Below are positions 11,601 through 21,501 of a DNA stretch of 64,000 nt, piece by piece. The translations under genes were made by a program, and so were the position numbers. Where the stretch lies: contig OV121092.1 of NCBI GenBank assembly GCA_921293015.1, positions 10,484,001 through 10,548,000 of the forward strand, in the 5' to 3' direction. The stretch is from Phorcus lineatus (Eukaryota > Mollusca > Gastropoda > Trochida > Trochidae). Below the pieces are notes generated by a model that searched no databases, was not told the DNA's origin, and saw nothing but the letters and a program-made list of their open reading frames with translations. Positions within the stretch are counted from its first letter, which is position 1. Every line of letters begins with the position of its first letter.

Positions 11601-14600
11601 CAGATTCGAATCAAACATGACACCTACATTTTTCACTGTAGGACTGAAGGCAATTTGTGATTGGCCTACCAAGATGGAATTGAACTTGACCTCGACTCTG
11701 TTGGTTGACGAGCGAGCAAGCAGTACGTCGGTTTTGCTGTCATTCAGCTTAAGCTTACTTTTTGTCATCCGTTTTCACAGACGAGATGCACCCTTCGATT
11801 TGTTGGATAGCTTCATCAGGATCTTGTGGAGCTAGTGCCTTAAGAAGCTGGGTATCGTCGGTATAACCACCATGGTCGATGCTATGTTCACTGATCAGTT
11901 TCCCCAGGTCTCCCATATAAAGAGTAAACAACACTGGTCCTAACACAGAACCTTGAGGGACGCCGTAAGCTAGTTCACATCTGTCTGATGTTGCATCTTG
12001 TATGAGGACCTTCTGCTTCCTGTTGCTCAAATTTGATGAAAACCATTCCAAGATACTTCCATCCAGGCCAATTTGTTTGTGGAGACAGTCTATGAGAAGC
12101 TTGTGGTCAATGGTATCAAAGGCGGTTGATAGGTCAAGCAGAACAAGAACACTTACATTCCCAGAATCTGCCGAACTGAGTAAACTGTCCATTATACGCA
12201 ATAGCACAGTCTCGGTGCTATGATAAGGCCGGTAAGCTGACTGGAATTTGTCATACAGATTATTTGTGTTCAAATGAACACAAAGGCGGGATTTCACTGC
12301 TTTTTTCAGGATCTTTGACACAAAGGAAAGATTGGAAACAGCTCTAAAATTGGCAAGATTTTCAGTATCCAAACCATTCTTCTTCAGAAGGGGTTTGACG
12401 ATGGCTTGATTGAGACAATCGGGCACTTGTGCGGTAGAGAGGCTGAGGTTAATGATCTTGGTGTAAATTGGTAACAAAATATCCAAGAACTCGATGACGA
12501 AACGTGTATCAGGTAACATTGTTGTTGGGCCTTGTCATTTCTATGTAAAGTAAAGTTATTGTACAGATGCTGGTAATTCATGCATATGTACAATCTAAAT
12601 TAATTAAGATGAACAGTTCTGCATTATGTCATAACAGTATGACCTTTTATAAAACGCTGAACTAAATATAGTTCGAATGAGCTAAGATATGCATGTACTT
12701 TTTTATCCAAAATCTTCGAATTAAATGGTCCTGTCATCCGTGTACTGCTCGAACCTAAGTAGTTCGATGAACGGATATACAAAATGATACAAAGCATGCG
12801 GTTTTATTCGTATCAGGGTATTGTAGGAGCGGTGATAGCGGACGTTTCACGGTCTATGAATAGTTGTTCATAAATTTGGAAATAGCGAATTTAATATTCC
12901 AGTAATGATTCATTTACATTTGTCGGTCTCCAAGGGAAATGTAATATAATAGATAGTTCTAAACAAGAACAATGAGATATGAAATGTATGTAAAGAACTT
13001 ATTTTTCAAGCATCTTTCCAGGGATGCCCTTGTGATCACGTTGATGGATGCAGGAACTGCTGTGTTTGCTGGCTTCCCGTTCTTCGCCATTATGGGCCAC
13101 GTTGCTCATATACGTGGTGTCTCCGTGGATACATTTGCATCATCAGGTCTGTTTCACTTCGCTCTTTAGATTAAAACGTTCTATGAAGTGGCTTCCTCGG
13201 TCACCGGGCTGTAATGTTACCATACTCTTCATGTTGATTCCTTGGAATTTTAATTTTTGTACTCAATTACCTGCTCTTTAGTTTTGTAAGAAAAGAAAAA
13301 CACAATGAAACGGCTTGATGAGATGAGCAAGTGCTTTAACGAAATTCAGATTTGAAATTTCAAAGGAGACCTTCGCTCCTGATTTGAGACGGAACGATGA
13401 GCTTAGCGGTGACATTGTAGGACAAAAGCGTGTTCATTGGCTAAATTAATCAAGGGCGACTAATTTCAGTACACAATTTCCTGATGAAAAGACTTGAGAA
13501 GATTGTTTAGAGTATCGGAACATTAACAATTTAAACATCCAACTTTGCAAGAAATTATAATGTTAAATTTGTAAGGTAAACATTGGATTTAAGGAATCAC
13601 GAAAACAAGTTAAACCTCTGAATATAGCATGCGTTGCACCGAGGCATTATTTTACTTCCAGCTGCTTGCGTGCTCGATAAACATATTTTGTAAGTTGTCA
13701 ACTCGTGACACTGGAGACGATGTAAACCATCTCAATGTATATCTCCCAACAGGTTTCAACCTAGGTTTCATTGTGTACCCGGAGGCAGTCGCGTCCCTGC
13801 CTCTCCCCCACCGAGGCATTATTTTACTTCCAGCTGCTTGCGTGCTCGATAAACATATTTTGTAAGTTGTCAACTCGTGACACTGGAGACGATGTAAACC
13901 ATCTCAATGTATATCTCCCAACAGGTTTCAACCTAGGTTTCATTGTGTACCCGGAGGCAGTCGCGTCCCTGCCTCTCCCCCACCGAGGCATTATTTTACT
14001 TCCAGCTGCTTGCGTGCTCGATAAACATATTTTGTAAGTTGTCAACTCCTGACACTGGAGACGATGTAAACCATCTCAATGTATATCTCCCAACAGGTTT
14101 CAACCTAGGTTTCATTGTGTACCCGGAGGCAGTCGCGTCCCTGCCTCTCCCCCACCGAGGCATTATTTTACTTCCAGCTGCTTGCGTGCTCGATAAACAT
14201 ATTTTGTAAGTTGTCAACTCGTGACACTGGAGACGATGTAAACCATCTCAATGTATATCTCCCAACAGGTTTCAACCTAGGTTTCATTGTGTACCCGGAG
14301 GCAGTCGCGTCCCTGCCTCTCCCCCACCTGTGGTCTATCCTGGCCTTCATAACCTTCCTCACTCTTGGTATAGACACACTGGTGAGATTGTTGTATCTGG
14401 TGGATTTATCTGCTATTATTGGACAATTAAAATTTCTTTGTGTCAAAGTTAATGGTCAGTACTTCAGGGTTAGATAGTCAATCTAATTAACGTGGTATCA
14501 AAATATGATGAATATTCAAAAAGCAACTTCACATTACACATAAAGCAAAATCGAAGTGGTAACGCTGAGACTCGATAAGACTCGAAAATTCATCACTATT

Positions 14601-17600
14601 GTCTTATGTCAATGACACGGAAACACAATTTTTTTTAGATTTCAACTGATCACAAACCCTTGCATGTTTTCAGTTGCCTAGTTTCGAGGTGTGTCAAGCC
14701 GCTTTGGTGGACAGATTCCCCCGACTAGGTACCCGTACTTGGCTACCATACCTTGTATCTGTGGTACCTTGCTTCTTCATCAACCTCGTCTTCATGACAC
14801 AGGTAGATCCAGAGAAATATTGTTCAAAGCACGTTAAACCCCAACTCACTCACTCACTCACTCTTTTTTGCAAATGTGTGCTATGATGAAACTGGTAACG
14901 TGTCGTCATACTAAATGAAGCATACGTAAAATCAAATTTTAAGTCAAGTACGTGGATCTCATGAGCCTTAACGTCATATCTTAGGCCATATCCTTTTGAC
15001 TCTTTAGTGTACAGTTAAACTGAGGAAGTATGGTATGGCGTAGCCACTCTGTCGGTCTCAAGAACATCTCATCTCAAATATAGATAAAGATTAAAGGATC
15101 ATCCGTTGTAAAATACGTCGTCTCTGGTTAACGAGTGGTTCAAACGTTTATCAGTACGGTGGTGTTATTCTTGTTCTTATTTTTGTTTCTTAATCTTTAA
15201 CAAACTCGCTACACACTCCAGGGTGGGATGTACATCTTGACTCTGGTCGACTGGTATGCTGTGTTTCCTGGTATGGCGTTGTATGGACTGTTGGAGTGCT
15301 TCGTTGTTGGTTGGATTTATGGTAAAGATTATCTTTATTTTGAGTAAAAGAGCAGTATTTGAAAACATTTTCTGAACAGTGGTATCGCTCAAATATGTTT
15401 CACATATCATTCTATCATTTTTATTCAAAGATGGGTTATGTGTTAATTGAAATTCAATATCACAATTAAACAATAGCGATGATTCGATCTAATTGATGCG
15501 ACTTTTAGTTAAACACCGATATATATTAAATATATGATACCCGAATAATAAATCACTATAAAGCTATCATAAGCTCTCGAAAATGATTTCAAGAATTTTG
15601 TTTTAATTTTTTATCATCGTATGATATATGACCGTAGCTCTCCATTCCTTGTTTTTAAAAATTGGAAATTTACAATCAAAATTACACTGTCACAGTAACA
15701 AATACTGAAATACAACGTCAATTCTCTGTTAACATTACAAACACATATGATTTCTTGACTTCAAAGCTTAAAAACTTCATTTTTTATTTTGAAATACCGT
15801 ATAAAATCTATACCGTCGCTGTCAGTACAATAAGAAGAGGCTAATCCATAAGGCCATTTTTTTTTTATTAATTGGTTTACGGAAATATTTCATGGAAATC
15901 TACAGTCGGTGGTCGAAAAAAACCAACAAAAAAAACCTTGTTTGACACAATTATTTTATCAAGATTTGTTAAAAGTGTCAGTAGGGAGGGTCCCAAAAAA
16001 AACCTCGATAAACCATACATGATAATATGAGAAGAAACAGGTAAACGAGGTAACCTAAAAACTCGCTACAAGGTTGAAATTCAATGTTTGGAGCTTGGTT
16101 GCGGAAACACAAACCGTCAAAATTTTCAAGGTTTTTTTTTTTAATTTTTGATCAACAAATGTAACAGTCGGCGGTGAAATAATACTGACTTTTTGAAAAT
16201 TTTAATTTTTTTCAGATTTTCTCGTTATGAGGGTCGGCGGATCCGTAAACCATGAAATAAAAAAAAATCGCCTAACATTCCTTGTCTTCCATGATATCAT
16301 ATGCAGCACTCAGTTACTGGTAAAAAATGGCAAGAACAACAACATGGATATAAAGAAGTGAAAATTGGTGTGTTTCAGGCATAGACCGACTAGAGAACGA
16401 CGCACGTGTAATGTGGAAGAAGAAAGTACCTCGATTGATGTTCATTGCTGTGAAGTACATATGTCCCTTCATTCTGCTTGTGAGTGACTTCAGTGTTGTA
16501 AAAAAAACATAGCGTCTTTTTATTTAAACATGTTTCCTTATGATTAAAGATTGAAGTACCTCAATCACATACAGTTTAAGTCACCATGTAAGTTCGGGTT
16601 TCTAGTTTGTTAGGGTTTCTAGGGTCGTTGAGTTTGTGATGTTTTGGTTAACTATTGAAATACAATTTGAGTTGGATTTGAAGGCTAATCATATTGCTCA
16701 CTTATTCACAGTGCGAACCCTAATATATGTGTGATACACGTCTGCTTAAACAAACGCTCATCAGGCAATAGGTTTATGAACCAACTTTTAGTTATTTACA
16801 AGGGATATATTTTGGGGGTTACATACATTTTCGTAAAAAAATGTGCATTGCATTTAAGAAGCAAATGTCATTTCCTGTATACAGCATCACATGTAAGAAT
16901 TAATGTCATTTCCTGCATACAGCATTACATGGAAGAATTAGTATATTTCTTGTATACAGCAGTTACATGTAAGAATTAATATATTTCGTGTATACAGCAT
17001 TACATGTAAGATAAATGTCATTTCCTGTATACAGCATTACATGTAAGAATTGATACATTCGTGTATACAGCATTACATGTAAGAAGAAAATGTCATTTCC
17101 TGTATACAGCATCACATGTAAGATTAATGTCATTTCCTGTATACAGCATTAGATGGAAGAATTAATATATTTCCAGTATACAGCATTACATTTAATGTAA
17201 TTTCCTGTATACAGCATCACATGTTAGAATTAATGCCATTTTCTGTATACTGCGTTACCGGTAAGAATTAACGATATTTCCTCTATACAGCATTGTATCC
17301 GTGTTACTTTTTCTTCCAGGCTGTATTTGGCTATTCGCTGTACTCCTACCGGCCTCCCATATACGAGGGTTATGTCTACCCCGGGTGGGCTACAGCAATT
17401 GGCTGGCTCGTAGTCTTCGCCTCTGTCTTCCCCCTGCCACTTATATTTGTCTGGACTGTGTATGAAACAGATGGATCCTCGATAAGGGAGGTTTGTACAT
17501 TTAATCATAGGGTTTTCTTTATTATCTAATTTTCGTGATAATAGAACGGGCATTATTTATCTAAAATGTCTTATTTATAAGGGTTTTATATCCTGTTACT

Positions 17601-17952
17601 GATAGATTCAACGTATTAAGTCACTCGTAAAGTTAAATGGTAAAATGCATCAAGATATCTACAAATATCTCATTCAACCATTAGATTAAGGGTGCTCGGG
17701 AGTACTTGAAGTAACGAAAGTGAAAGAAGCGCCTTGAAACTTTCTTTTAGTTCTCTGTTTATTTTCTTACATATCGCCCTCGGTTCCCTTATGTAGCAGC
17801 TGTGAATATATACAAATGAAATATACAATATATGGCGTTGATTTATCTTGTTGCAGAAACTAAGAAATGCTTTGAAGCCTTCATTGGAGTGGAAGGCAGC
17901 TGGAAAGGCCAAAGACGATAAGGCACCAGGTGTAACCGATTCTTTAATGTAG
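2383..17952 (+). CDS. SLC6-family (neurotransmitter:sodium symporter) transporter, 13 exons
   Basis: Exons: 2383-2497, 7439-7570, 7724-8042, 8322-8448, 9171-9305, 10771-10874, 13022-13146, 14269-14381, 14674-14802, 15222-15321, 16379-16479, 17320-17490, 17857-17952. All junctions are GT-AG and phases match, giving 588 codons, close to the usual family length of about 600. Seen: TM1 GLGALWKFPYLC and NGGGAF; the second extracellular loop with a Cys pair in CDNPWNTPSC and five N-glycosylation sequons; GKVVYVT, LPGAAHGI, NKFSNNC, YPEAV and the TM8 LGID motif. The family has 12 membrane segments and moves amino acids, amines or osmolytes with Na+ and Cl-. ETW before TM1 resembles GABA/glycine-type members, but the substrate is unknown. 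The start is the ATG at 2383 (good context); exon 1 opens with an acceptor at 2374, so a longer N-terminus upstream is possible. The end reads through to TAG at 17950-17952; a donor-like CAG|GTG at 17930 could instead lead to another exon. Odd: several conserved ion-site residues are replaced (see findings). Confidence 0.9.
2563..2672. repeat. GA/AC compound microsatellite
   Basis: An interrupted (GA)n run at about 2563-2627 is followed by a (CA/CG)n run at about 2641-2672, in transporter intron 1. Short open frames crossing it on both strands are low-complexity artefacts. Confidence 0.9.
2850..3184. mobile_element. Degenerate copy of the 9.3-kb MITE family
   Basis: The left half (about 2870-3000) matches the reverse complement of 9490-9600. 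The right half (about 3050-3180) matches the reverse complement of 9312-9410, sharing for example AGGAACGAGAGCGGATT-type arm sequence. It is therefore the same inverted-repeat element as 9312-9631. The outer left end is eroded and I could not find a target-site duplication. Boundaries are approximate. Confidence 0.65.
3626..5022. repeat. 40-bp minisatellite, about 35 copies
   Basis: Unit of 40 bp containing CATCTTCATAACGAATTTG and AAACTCACTAGGGGAA, repeated head to tail with very few substitutions and one 39-bp unit near the start. Units carry either AGGTC or TGGTC; in the first third these largely alternate, giving an 80-bp higher-order period. It lies inside transporter intron 1 and contains no useful open frame. 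Confidence 0.97.
5023..5555. other. Intron 1 spacer
   Basis: Unique-looking intron sequence between the 40-bp array and the tRNA-like element. I see no gene; a 61-codon open frame at 5181-5366 matches nothing I recognise. Confidence 0.4.
5560..5637 (-). other. tRNA-like sequence (SINE head or tRNA pseudogene)
   Basis: The minus strand carries a good pol III A box (TGGCGCAGTTG) and a perfect B box (GGTTCGATTCC) at tRNA spacing, with a pairable T arm. The ends form an 8-bp CACTGTCA/TGACAGTG stem. The anticodon stem does not pair well and the acceptor stem has mismatches, so a functional tRNA is unlikely. A SINE head or pseudogene is more likely. Confidence 0.5.
5655..6017. other. Intron 1 spacer with a small palindrome
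   Basis: A perfect 13-bp stem (TTTTATGTATGTA and its complement) with a 6-base loop lies at about 5657-5690. Nothing else is recognised. Confidence 0.4.
6018..6583 (-). pseudogene. Crypton-type tyrosine recombinase fragment, inactivated
   Basis: The minus-strand exon 6583-6367 encodes 72 residues from the C-terminal half of a tyrosine recombinase: SRQTVGHNMLQ, then KHSLRATAATTLF (HxxR motif), then LTGHRTF (second His). It ends in phase 1 at a good donor (CAG|GTACGT), the same intron position and phase as the intact gene at 35278-37020. The second part (about 6194-6018) joins only with a frameshift. Where the family has Val-Arg-x-Tyr-Lys, the DNA looks shortened by a few bases and the catalytic Tyr codon is gone. 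A short insertion resembling a local duplication (ATCATGCATGGCAC beside ATCATGGCAC) adds residues before TGHR. The 5' portion is missing. It lies antisense in transporter intron 1. Confidence 0.75.
6731..6781. repeat. Palindrome, 18-bp stem
   Basis: CGATACTGATAAACATGC and its exact complement flank a 13-base GC-rich centre. CCTCGG-type sequence on each side extends the dyad imperfectly. It lies between the recombinase fragment and the larger hairpin at 6969. Confidence 0.85.
6969..7076. repeat. Long hairpin with loop CTCTCGCTACCGCTCG
   Basis: An inner 22-bp perfect stem (GGCGTTAGCTGTGATATCGC and on) surrounds the loop. An outer AAATAGCGACC/GGTCGCTATTT stem and a short mismatched middle bring the arm to about 40 bases. 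The loop sequence and the outer AAATAG..ACC ends recur in the hairpin at 37725-37835, whose stem is otherwise different but also fully paired. Confidence 0.9.
7077..7438. other. 3' end of transporter intron 1
   Basis: Intron sequence up to the acceptor TTTTACAG of exon 2 at 7438. Nothing else is recognised. Confidence 0.5.
8449..9170. other. Transporter intron 4
   Basis: Ordinary AT-rich intron between exon 4 and exon 5. A GC-rich CCGAGCGCGAGCGAGG tract occurs at about 8814-8830. No gene is seen. Confidence 0.5.
9312..9631. mobile_element. 320-bp MITE with 9-bp target duplication, at the exon 5 donor
   Basis: Terminal inverted repeats begin CATTCTGCTAAATCAGC and extend about 65 bp, including ATAAATCCGCTCTCGCTCC. 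The flanks are identical 9-bp copies of GAGGTATGA at 9303-9311 and 9632-9640. The left copy is the splice junction of exon 5 (GAG|GTATGA), so the target duplication contains the donor. Long inverted repeats and a 9-bp duplication suggest a Mutator-like non-autonomous element (inference). It has no coding capacity. A degraded relative lies at about 2850-3184. Confidence 0.92.
9641..10770. other. Remainder of transporter intron 5
   Basis: AT-rich intron sequence. A 73-codon open frame at 10222-10443 has no recognisable similarity. No gene is supported. Confidence 0.4.
11035..12530 (-). mobile_element. Truncated, frameshifted non-LTR retrotransposon (jockey/CR1-like reverse transcriptase)
   Basis: The minus-strand reading from 12519 to 11755 encodes the reverse transcriptase core: FQSAYRPYHSTETVLL, LLDLSTAFDTIDH, GVPQGSVLGP, then the YTDD catalytic box. 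A frameshift near 11760 moves the reading to 11768-11175, which holds the thumb and C-terminal region (SRLDYCNSLL, QLHWLPI). Beyond that the typical tail (NSLPLALKKAPSLDTF) can be read to about 11040 only across in-frame stops. The 5' part with the endonuclease is missing. It is a dead insertion in transporter intron 6, antisense to the host gene. Confidence 0.92.
12531..13021. other. 3' end of transporter intron 6
   Basis: Intron sequence up to the acceptor CTTTCCAG of exon 7 at 13021. Nothing further is recognised. Confidence 0.45.
13640..14327 (+). repeat. Four tandem 172-bp copies of intron end plus half of exon 8
   Basis: Each unit has 113 bp of intron, ending CTCCCAACAG, and the first 59 bp of exon 8 (codons 353-372, containing FIVYPEAV). 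Units start at 13640, 13812, 13984 and 14156 and are almost identical; the third has CTCCTGACAC where the others have CTCGTGACAC. Only the fourth runs on into the rest of exon 8 and its true donor at 14382. Both breakpoints share CACC (13637-13640 and 14325-14328). The three extra partial exons keep intact acceptors, and each is followed by a GTAAGT. Confidence 0.97.
14835..14872 (+). repeat. SINE-type tail remnant
   Basis: GCACGTTAAACCCC followed by CTCA repeats, just after exon 9. It resembles the 3' end of tRNA-derived SINEs of molluscs. No head is visible upstream because the sequence joins directly to the exon 9 flank, so only a short tail is called. Confidence 0.5.
15322..16378. other. 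Transporter intron 10
   Basis: AT-rich intron with several A and T runs. No gene or repeat structure is recognised. Confidence 0.45.
16865..17296. repeat. Imperfect minisatellite of about 33-37 bp before exon 12
   Basis: About a dozen variable copies of a unit containing CTGTATACAGCATTACATGT and TAAGAATTAATGTCATTT. The array ends about 20 bp before the polypyrimidine tract and acceptor of exon 12 at 17319. Copies differ in length and sequence, so it is older than the 37-, 40- and 58-bp arrays. Confidence 0.9.
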
Positions 17953-19939
17953 CTTTTGAATACAACATGACACTTTTAAGAATGATAAAAAATATGTCTG
18001 TCACTAGTTGTATCACATATTAGAAAAATTCATTTGAATTATGATTGAATGTATCACTGCCAAATCGTAAAAGAAAAGGTTGAAGTTGATTCTCGTGTAG
18101 TGAAGAACGTTTTGGTATCGTATAGTATTCCGTCTTGAGTGAATGCAACTGTATACTTCCTAATCTCATAAATATACTTTTGAGTTACACCAGTTATATG
18201 ACGTACAATAATGATTCTGTTGGTAATGAATGCATCCAACATTTTAGTACTCACCGCAAATTCTTTAACAAATCAACGCAACGATTTCTTTTTCACGTAC
18301 ATGTAAGAATGTTGTTATTTTAGTGATATATTTCATAACTCTTTACGTACTAAGTACGTTGTCATTTGTTTTATGCGTTCATTATGATCATTATTATGAT
18401 AGAAGTAAATTCGTCTATCTTATTCAGTAAGATGATTCTGCTGATTGTTGTAATAATACCATTTGCTACATACAACATACTTGTACATTCGTATCTCACA
18501 TAACTTTTGTAGCGTATTACAATATAACCTCAATATGATTTTATTATGTGTTTCATCAATCAGATATGTCACTATGATGTACAGTAAATGTCATAAAGAG
18601 ACTATGGCTTGTATCAGTAACTGTATCAAATGGCTCATAAGAAAAAACAGGCGAATGGCTCCTGGAAAACTGTTAAATACGGGATTTTTTTTAAAAATAA
18701 GTAGATCAGTGATAAGGAACACTCATTTCCATTCATTATATTTCATTTGATCATCTACTGTGAACGTAGTGGATCCCTTTGGCTTAAAGAGATCGAATAT
18801 AAAGATTAAAAAACGTGTGCGTTTGTGCTTTTGATACAAGCGATATCATAAAATTTTGGTTCTGAATTTTGTCTTCTGTGAGAGATCTTGGAATAAAACA
18901 TTTGACTCGATTTAAATATATTACATTACATTACATTACATTACATGTTATTATATTATATTATGTCAATTAAGCACAATTTACATGAACGATTCAATCA
19001 CTGTGGGGTTACGGGTTTAATCACGCAATTAAATCGTTTTGAAAAGCCGACGAGTTTGTACTTAAGCAGAATGTGGGGTTTTATTTCAATCTTACATGTA
19101 AACGATGTCAGGCATTATTTAACTCGACATGAATTCAATACATGAACATATACATGGATGGTACATTTTAAAGTCAAAGACATTTAAGATTCATGAATGT
19201 ATATAGATAGTATAAAGCAAAAATAAGCTTTACCTCTACATTATGTTTTGATACCTTAGATTTCTTCAGGGCCCCCATTCGAAGTATTCAATTACCATGC
19301 AGGTCTCGTCAGCAACTTTCACCTATATAGAATTCTTTACTCGTTGGTAAATATTTATATTTATTCTATTGAAGAATGGACGAAATGTACATATGACGGT
19401 TCCCTGTTCGTAGATATCTACAACGTCTTATCACACTCCATACCAAGTGTTTCTTGCTTTTAACATCTATGTACAAGACGTTATGCTTATATATGAATAG
19501 ACAAATCATTATACAAATAAACATTTATTCTATTATAGTATGAACAAAATATGCATAGAAATGGTCTGTCTCTATTCACAACGACTCCACACTCTCCAGC
19601 CCCCTGCAGAGCAGGTCTTTGTTATTCCTATACCGAGTTTTATAAGGCGGTAAACCATCGAATTTATTAAAGAGCATATTTATGTTCTGCATGTTAAATG
19701 GAGTTTTTTTAATTGAAACCTAAGGTTACATAGTCAGATATATACAGCATAAAACATACAGGTATTACAACAGAAGATTGTAATTGTAATTAATTATTTG
19801 ATAATGGGATGAGTGGAAACCACTTATTATTGATTTTTTCTGTTTCATTGTTTCTTGTGGATATGATTTTTTCTACTAAAAATATGTTTTAATTGTTTTT
19901 TGTAATCATTGATTTTTGGAATCAAGTTTTTTATATTAC
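17953..19939. other. Gene-poor AT-rich stretch
   Basis: No coding region is supported. A short (ATTAC)n/(ATT)n microsatellite lies at about 18918-18962. The open frames present (up to 95 codons at 18463-18750) lack recognisable domains. Confidence 0.5.
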
Positions 19940-20900
19940 ATAAATTGATCTATCTTTTGTCAGAAATAATGATTTGATTCATTAACACATTTTTATGTAA
20001 TGTAAAAAACCAGATCAAATATTTCGAGAAATTTATCTTAGTAAAATAGTTATTATTCAAAAGTTCCAGTTCATTCCAAAATGCCATGGCTTCACAATAT
20101 TCCCAGAACACATACTTAAATACTCTCAGAAACATTATTGCAGAATGTACCTAAATTATTGTCAATGAGATTCATTTTCAATAGTTCCGTCACTCTTTGC
20201 AAAAATCTGTATTGAAAATCAAGAAGTTTAACATATTTCAAGTCAAGTCTATTGAAATAAAAAGTATCGGGCCAGTTAAATTCAACATCATTAAATATTT
20301 TTTCCCATTTATGCCAAATCTCTAGTTTATCATGTTTTGAAATCAGCTTCTCATAATACAATCTTGACCCTTTTGTAGGCCTAAGAAATTTTTGTTTGTA
20401 TATATTGATATTTACCTAATAAGAAGAAAGGACCCTTGACCCATTTCACATAATTTGGTAAGATGTGAAGAAGATAACTATAATCTAGTGTTGTCCCTCG
20501 TATTTCATATTTTGCTTTTATCTCATCAATGGGCATGAATCCATGTTCATCACATATGTCTTTAATAGTCAATAAGCTCTTATCATCCCAGTGTCTAATA
20601 ATATGATGAGGGTCCTTTAGTTATGATTAAGCCATAATGGCTCTAATAGCAAGTAATCAATGTTGTCCCCATCAACATACAGTTTTTTACAATAGTAATT
20701 CCATGCTATAAAAACATCTTTCCAAAAATGGTTATTAATGTTGAAAAGTTTGGGAATATTTGCACCATATTTAAAAATATAATTGAAAGGTACATCACTT
20801 TGATTAATACTAGGTGATATTTTATAATAAAGTTTGATAGTGGATAATTTTGGAGCTTCAAATAAATTTTTTTATATCACCCCACTTCAGTCTTTAAACT
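19940..20900 (-). mobile_element. L1/Tx1-like LINE C-terminal remnant
   Basis: Minus-strand reading in several broken frames gives the region after the reverse transcriptase of L1/Tx1-type LINEs. At 20840-20640 there is NNHFWKDVFIAWNYY and LLLEPLWLN. At 20572-20381 there is IKDICDEHGFMP with a following YLLHILPNYVKW. At 20361-20116 there is KWEKIFNDVEFNW and DFQYRFLQRV. Near 20110 there is VFWEYCEAMAFWNEL, like the final zinc-knuckle region. Stops and frameshifts separate the pieces and the reverse transcriptase core itself is absent. The clade call is by eye. Confidence 0.7.
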
Positions 20901-21177
20901 TTTCATTGTAATCCTTTTTTATTTTATATCTTTATCAATCAAGATAAAAGTAAAGAATATCTGTTTAATGGATTCAATAAAGTAATTTGGAGGTTTGGGC
21001 AATTATCATTAATTATTATTATTAATTTAGAAGGGGATCATGTTTTAATAACAGTTATTTTCCCAATCAATGTAAAATGAATTAAGAAAAATCTCTGAGA
21101 AGATTTAATTTCGGAATAAAAGACAAACGGAAACATCTCTAGATTCCCTTGTAATCCTACCAGTTATGGCATTGAGT

Positions 21178-21501
21178 AAATGAGGTGAGGTGAGGTGATA
21201 TGGGGGTTTTACGCCGCTTTCAAGAGTATTTCACTTATATCGCGGCTGCTGGTATTATGACAGGGAGAAAGCCCGCAACACCATTGTGGCTATGCAGTGC
21301 GGTGAAACCTGCGAGCTTTGGCTGGAACTAGCGAACCATGGGTGGTACTGCGCTGAAACTCAGTGAAGCATTGCACCCAAACCTTGCCGCGTGGAGAACA
21401 GTTCTCTACTGCAGACAAAGTTGACCAGCCCCGAGGGGGATTCGAACCACGGACCTCTTGATCCGAAGCCGAACGCGCTAACCACTGCGCTACCCGCCCC
21501 A
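21178..21501 (-). mobile_element. tRNA-derived SINE
   Basis: On the minus strand the element begins with a tRNA-like head (GGGCGGGTAGCGCAGTGG as A box; GTGGTTCGAATCCCC as B box). The body follows, including an ACGCCGCTTTCAAGAGTATT-type segment (read on the plus strand) seen in mollusc SINEs. The tail is TCACCTCACCTCACC. Length is about 320 bp. I found no convincing target duplication. Confidence 0.85.

Noticed and set aside
17230-17553. 107-codon minus-strand frame
   Set aside because: Antisense shadow of transporter exon 12 and the adjacent minisatellite.
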